Below are positions 4,643-6,243 of a stretch of 6,243 nt of DNA, piece after piece. The position numbers and the translations under genes are program-made. Each line of letters starts with the position of its first letter. The stretch's first letter is position 1. Source of the stretch: Caldifarciminota bacterium RBG_13_43_14 (GTDB taxonomy: Bacteria; Hydrothermota; Tepidihabitantia; SM23-42); contig MEUM01000039.1 in NCBI GenBank assembly GCA_001771735.1, forward strand, positions 1 to 6,243. Reading direction: 5' to 3'. A model generated the notes under the pieces. It worked only from the letters and a program-made list of their open reading frames with translations, was not told where the DNA came from and did no database searches.

Positions 4643-6243
4643 TTATATTCTGGTCGTGCCGATCTCCTTCTCAATATAATCCAGATAGCGCAAATTACCG
4701 ATCTTCTTGAAAAACCTGCTCGCTTTCACTAACATTTGCATTGAGTCCTTTAATTTTCGTTCTTTCTTATAGGTAACCCCTTTTAAATATAATATCTGGC
4801 CCTGTAAACGTTGATCGCCCAATGGCTTCACCAATGTATAAGCTTTATTCAAATAATTGTGGGCTTTCTTGAACTGCTTCTGCTCGGCTTTGATCTTCGC
4901 CTGATAGATAAAAATGTCGACCTTATAGGCCATAATACTTTCGATCTTGGATTGGATCACGATCTTTTTTACAAGCTTTTCCGCTTTTTTGATCTGACCG
5001 TCCAGAAGCAAATATTCGATCTGCTCTTTCATGCAGTCGATATTCAGATATTTCATTTTCATCTGAACTGCTTCCCGGAGCGCGGCATTGAGAAATCTCT
5101 GCCCCTGTTTATGCTTTTGCTTCTCACGGTGGATCTCGCTCAAGCCGAGATTAGCAAAAATAATTCCTTCGTGAAAATTGATTTCCTTGGCGATCTTTAA
5201 TGCCTGTTTATAGTTTTCCAAAACCTCATCGAACATCATGAGGTTGAATTCAATACCGGCAAGATTATTAAAAAGATATGTCAGGGTGCGGCGTGCACCG
5301 ATGAGTTTTGCGTTACCTAAGGCTTTTAAATAATAATTTTCAGCAGCGTTCAGGTCCTGGCTGGCATGCAAGGCACCCAAATTATTATATGCTAAAAGAA
5401 TGCCTTCCTGATAACCGATTTCCTGATATATCGCCAATGCTTTTTCATACGATTGTTTCGCCATTTTGAAGTTGAAGCGATCGGCATAGCTGATGCCAAT
5501 ATCCAGATAACAGGCAGCGATACGCTTTTTATCGCCGCTCGAGGCTCTTATTTTCAGCGCCTTTTTGAACTCGCTCTCCGCCTTGTCGAGTTTACCCAAT
5601 CTCAGATCGATAACCCCGATTATCATAAAAACATCGCCCAGGACCTGTTTGCTCAGCCGGGAACGCTCTTTCAATATCTTTTCGCACTCCTTAAAGGCTT
5701 CTTTGTATTTGCCCATACGGGTATATAGCCAGGCAATATCCGCCTGAAAATAATACACCGCATTGGTACCGATGGTTAACTTTACGCCGGTTTCATACAT
5801 AGCCAGGCTTTTTTGATATTCACCGGTATTCTCACAAACCTTACCGTACTTTTGATAAACTTGATGGGCATTAGGATTGATCCTGATACAGGCTTCGAGT
5901 TGTTCAATTGCTTTGCTGTAATTACCGATTACGATAAATGTATCGATCAATTCAAGTTTGAGATTAAATATTTTTTCAATATTATCTTCGAATTTCAGCG
6001 CGTTCTCAAAATATTTAATTGCATGATCATGCGCATAATTTTCTTTGGCTTTCTGCCCGGCTAAGCGTGAATAATACAGGGCTTTTTGGCTGTCATTAGC
6101 GATTGTAAAATGATTGGCCAGTTCGTCATAATAATTTGGCAGGGAACTTGAATAAATTATCTCAATCGCCTCTCCGATCTGACGGTGATAATTTATCAGG
6201 TTATTCCGGCTGATGTTACGGTAAACGATCTGACGGACCACAT
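4643..6243 (-). CDS. TPR-repeat protein, C-terminal part; N-terminus outside window (probable AAA-ATPase/TPR regulator)
   Basis: The frame is open from the right window edge to the TAA at 4643-4645, giving 533 visible codons. A GTG at 6241 could be a start but is more likely an internal valine. The first residues, VRQIVYRNIS then HRQIGEAIE and YYDELANHF, followed by KALYYSRLAGQKA, match the linker between an AAA_16-type ATPase and TPRs in signalling proteins such as cyclase- or kinase-linked regulators. From about residue 53 (counted from the GTG) to 513 there are roughly eleven or twelve tetratricopeptide units, for example 127-157, 161-191, 201-232, 241-276, 281-313 and 320-353, many ending in A-L/ALK. 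They pack as a helical solenoid for protein binding. No DNA-binding or enzymatic domain follows at the C-terminus. The protein is lysine-rich and cytosolic in appearance. It converges on the OmpA-family gene with 65 bases between stop codons. Its partner is unknown. Confidence 0.88.
   Translation of the reverse strand, partial: VVRQIVYRNISRNNLINYHRQIGEAIEIIYSSSLPNYYDELANHFTIANDSQKALYYSRLAGQKAKENYAHDHAIKYFENALKFEDNIEKIFNLKLELIDTFIVIGNYSKAIEQLEACIRINPNAHQVYQKYGKVCENTGEYQKSLAMYETGVKLTIGTNAVYYFQADIAWLYTRMGKYKEAFKECEKILKERSRLSKQVLGDVFMIIGVIDLRLGKLDKAESEFKKALKIRASSGDKKRIAACYLDIGISYADRFNFKMAKQSYEKALAIYQEIGYQEGILLAYNNLGALHASQDLNAAENYYLKALGNAKLIGARRTLTYLFNNLAGIEFNLMMFDEVLENYKQALKIAKEINFHEGIIFANLGLSEIHREKQKHKQGQRFLNAALREAVQMKMKYLNIDCMKEQIEYLLLDGQIKKAEKLVKKIVIQSKIESIMAYKVDIFIYQAKIKAEQKQFKKAHNYLNKAYTLVKPLGDQRLQGQILYLKGVTYKKERKLKDSMQMLVKASRFFKKIGNLRYLDYIEKEIGTTRI

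Noticed and set aside
6239..6241. GTG as the true start of the TPR protein
   Set aside because: The residues right after it match the inside of an AAA/TPR junction, no ribosome site can be seen because the window ends, and the frame is open to the edge; the protein is better treated as partial.
1..6243. CRISPR array, insertion sequence or toxin-antitoxin/defence module
   Set aside because: No regularly spaced direct repeats, transposase motifs, terminal repeats around a gene, or small paired toxin-antitoxin genes were seen on either strand.

Overview
The window looks like ordinary chromosomal DNA of a diderm (Gram-negative) bacterium, most plausibly a member of the FCB superphylum or a related candidate phylum (WOR-3/Stahlbacteria- or Cloacimonadota-like). 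That placement is an inference from gene content: a group II geranylgeranylglyceryl phosphate (GGGP) synthase of the type seen in Bacteroidetes relatives, an OmpA-family outer-membrane protein with CarboxypepD_reg-like repeats, a TPR protein that looks like the tail of an AAA-ATPase regulator, and a tRNA whose CCA end is not encoded. No transposase, phage gene, CRISPR array or plasmid function is visible.

Layout, left to right. Positions 1-1754 are a two-gene leftward operon: the GGGP-synthase-family gene (1026-1754) followed by purD (1-1029, its C-terminal end cut off by the window). The two overlap by 4 bases (stop and start share ATGA). Positions 1755-1894 form a divergent intergenic region with a sigma70-type promoter for each direction and, between them, a 40-base inverted repeat. 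Both predicted transcription starts fall within about 0-4 bases of the start codon, so both mRNAs may be leaderless or nearly so.

Rightward, 1895-2410 encodes a small stand-alone cyclic-nucleotide-binding-domain protein whose last seven codons run into a tRNA-Glu(UUC) gene (2389-2460). The tRNA is followed after 29 bases, with no terminator, by a 695-residue secreted OmpA-family protein (2490-4577). That gene has a strong ribosome binding site and ends at a textbook intrinsic terminator (4588-4621). Positions 4643-6243 on the minus strand hold the C-terminal part of a long TPR protein entering from the right edge and converging on the OmpA gene.

Functionally the window mixes purine biosynthesis (purD), a possible archaeal-type ether-lipid step (GGGP synthase), envelope structure (OmpA-like) and signalling (cNMP-binding and TPR proteins). 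No dedicated new system is evident. The points most worth a second look are the bacterial GGGP synthase, the CDS/tRNA/ompA overlap and linkage, and the paired near-leaderless promoters flanking the inverted repeat.
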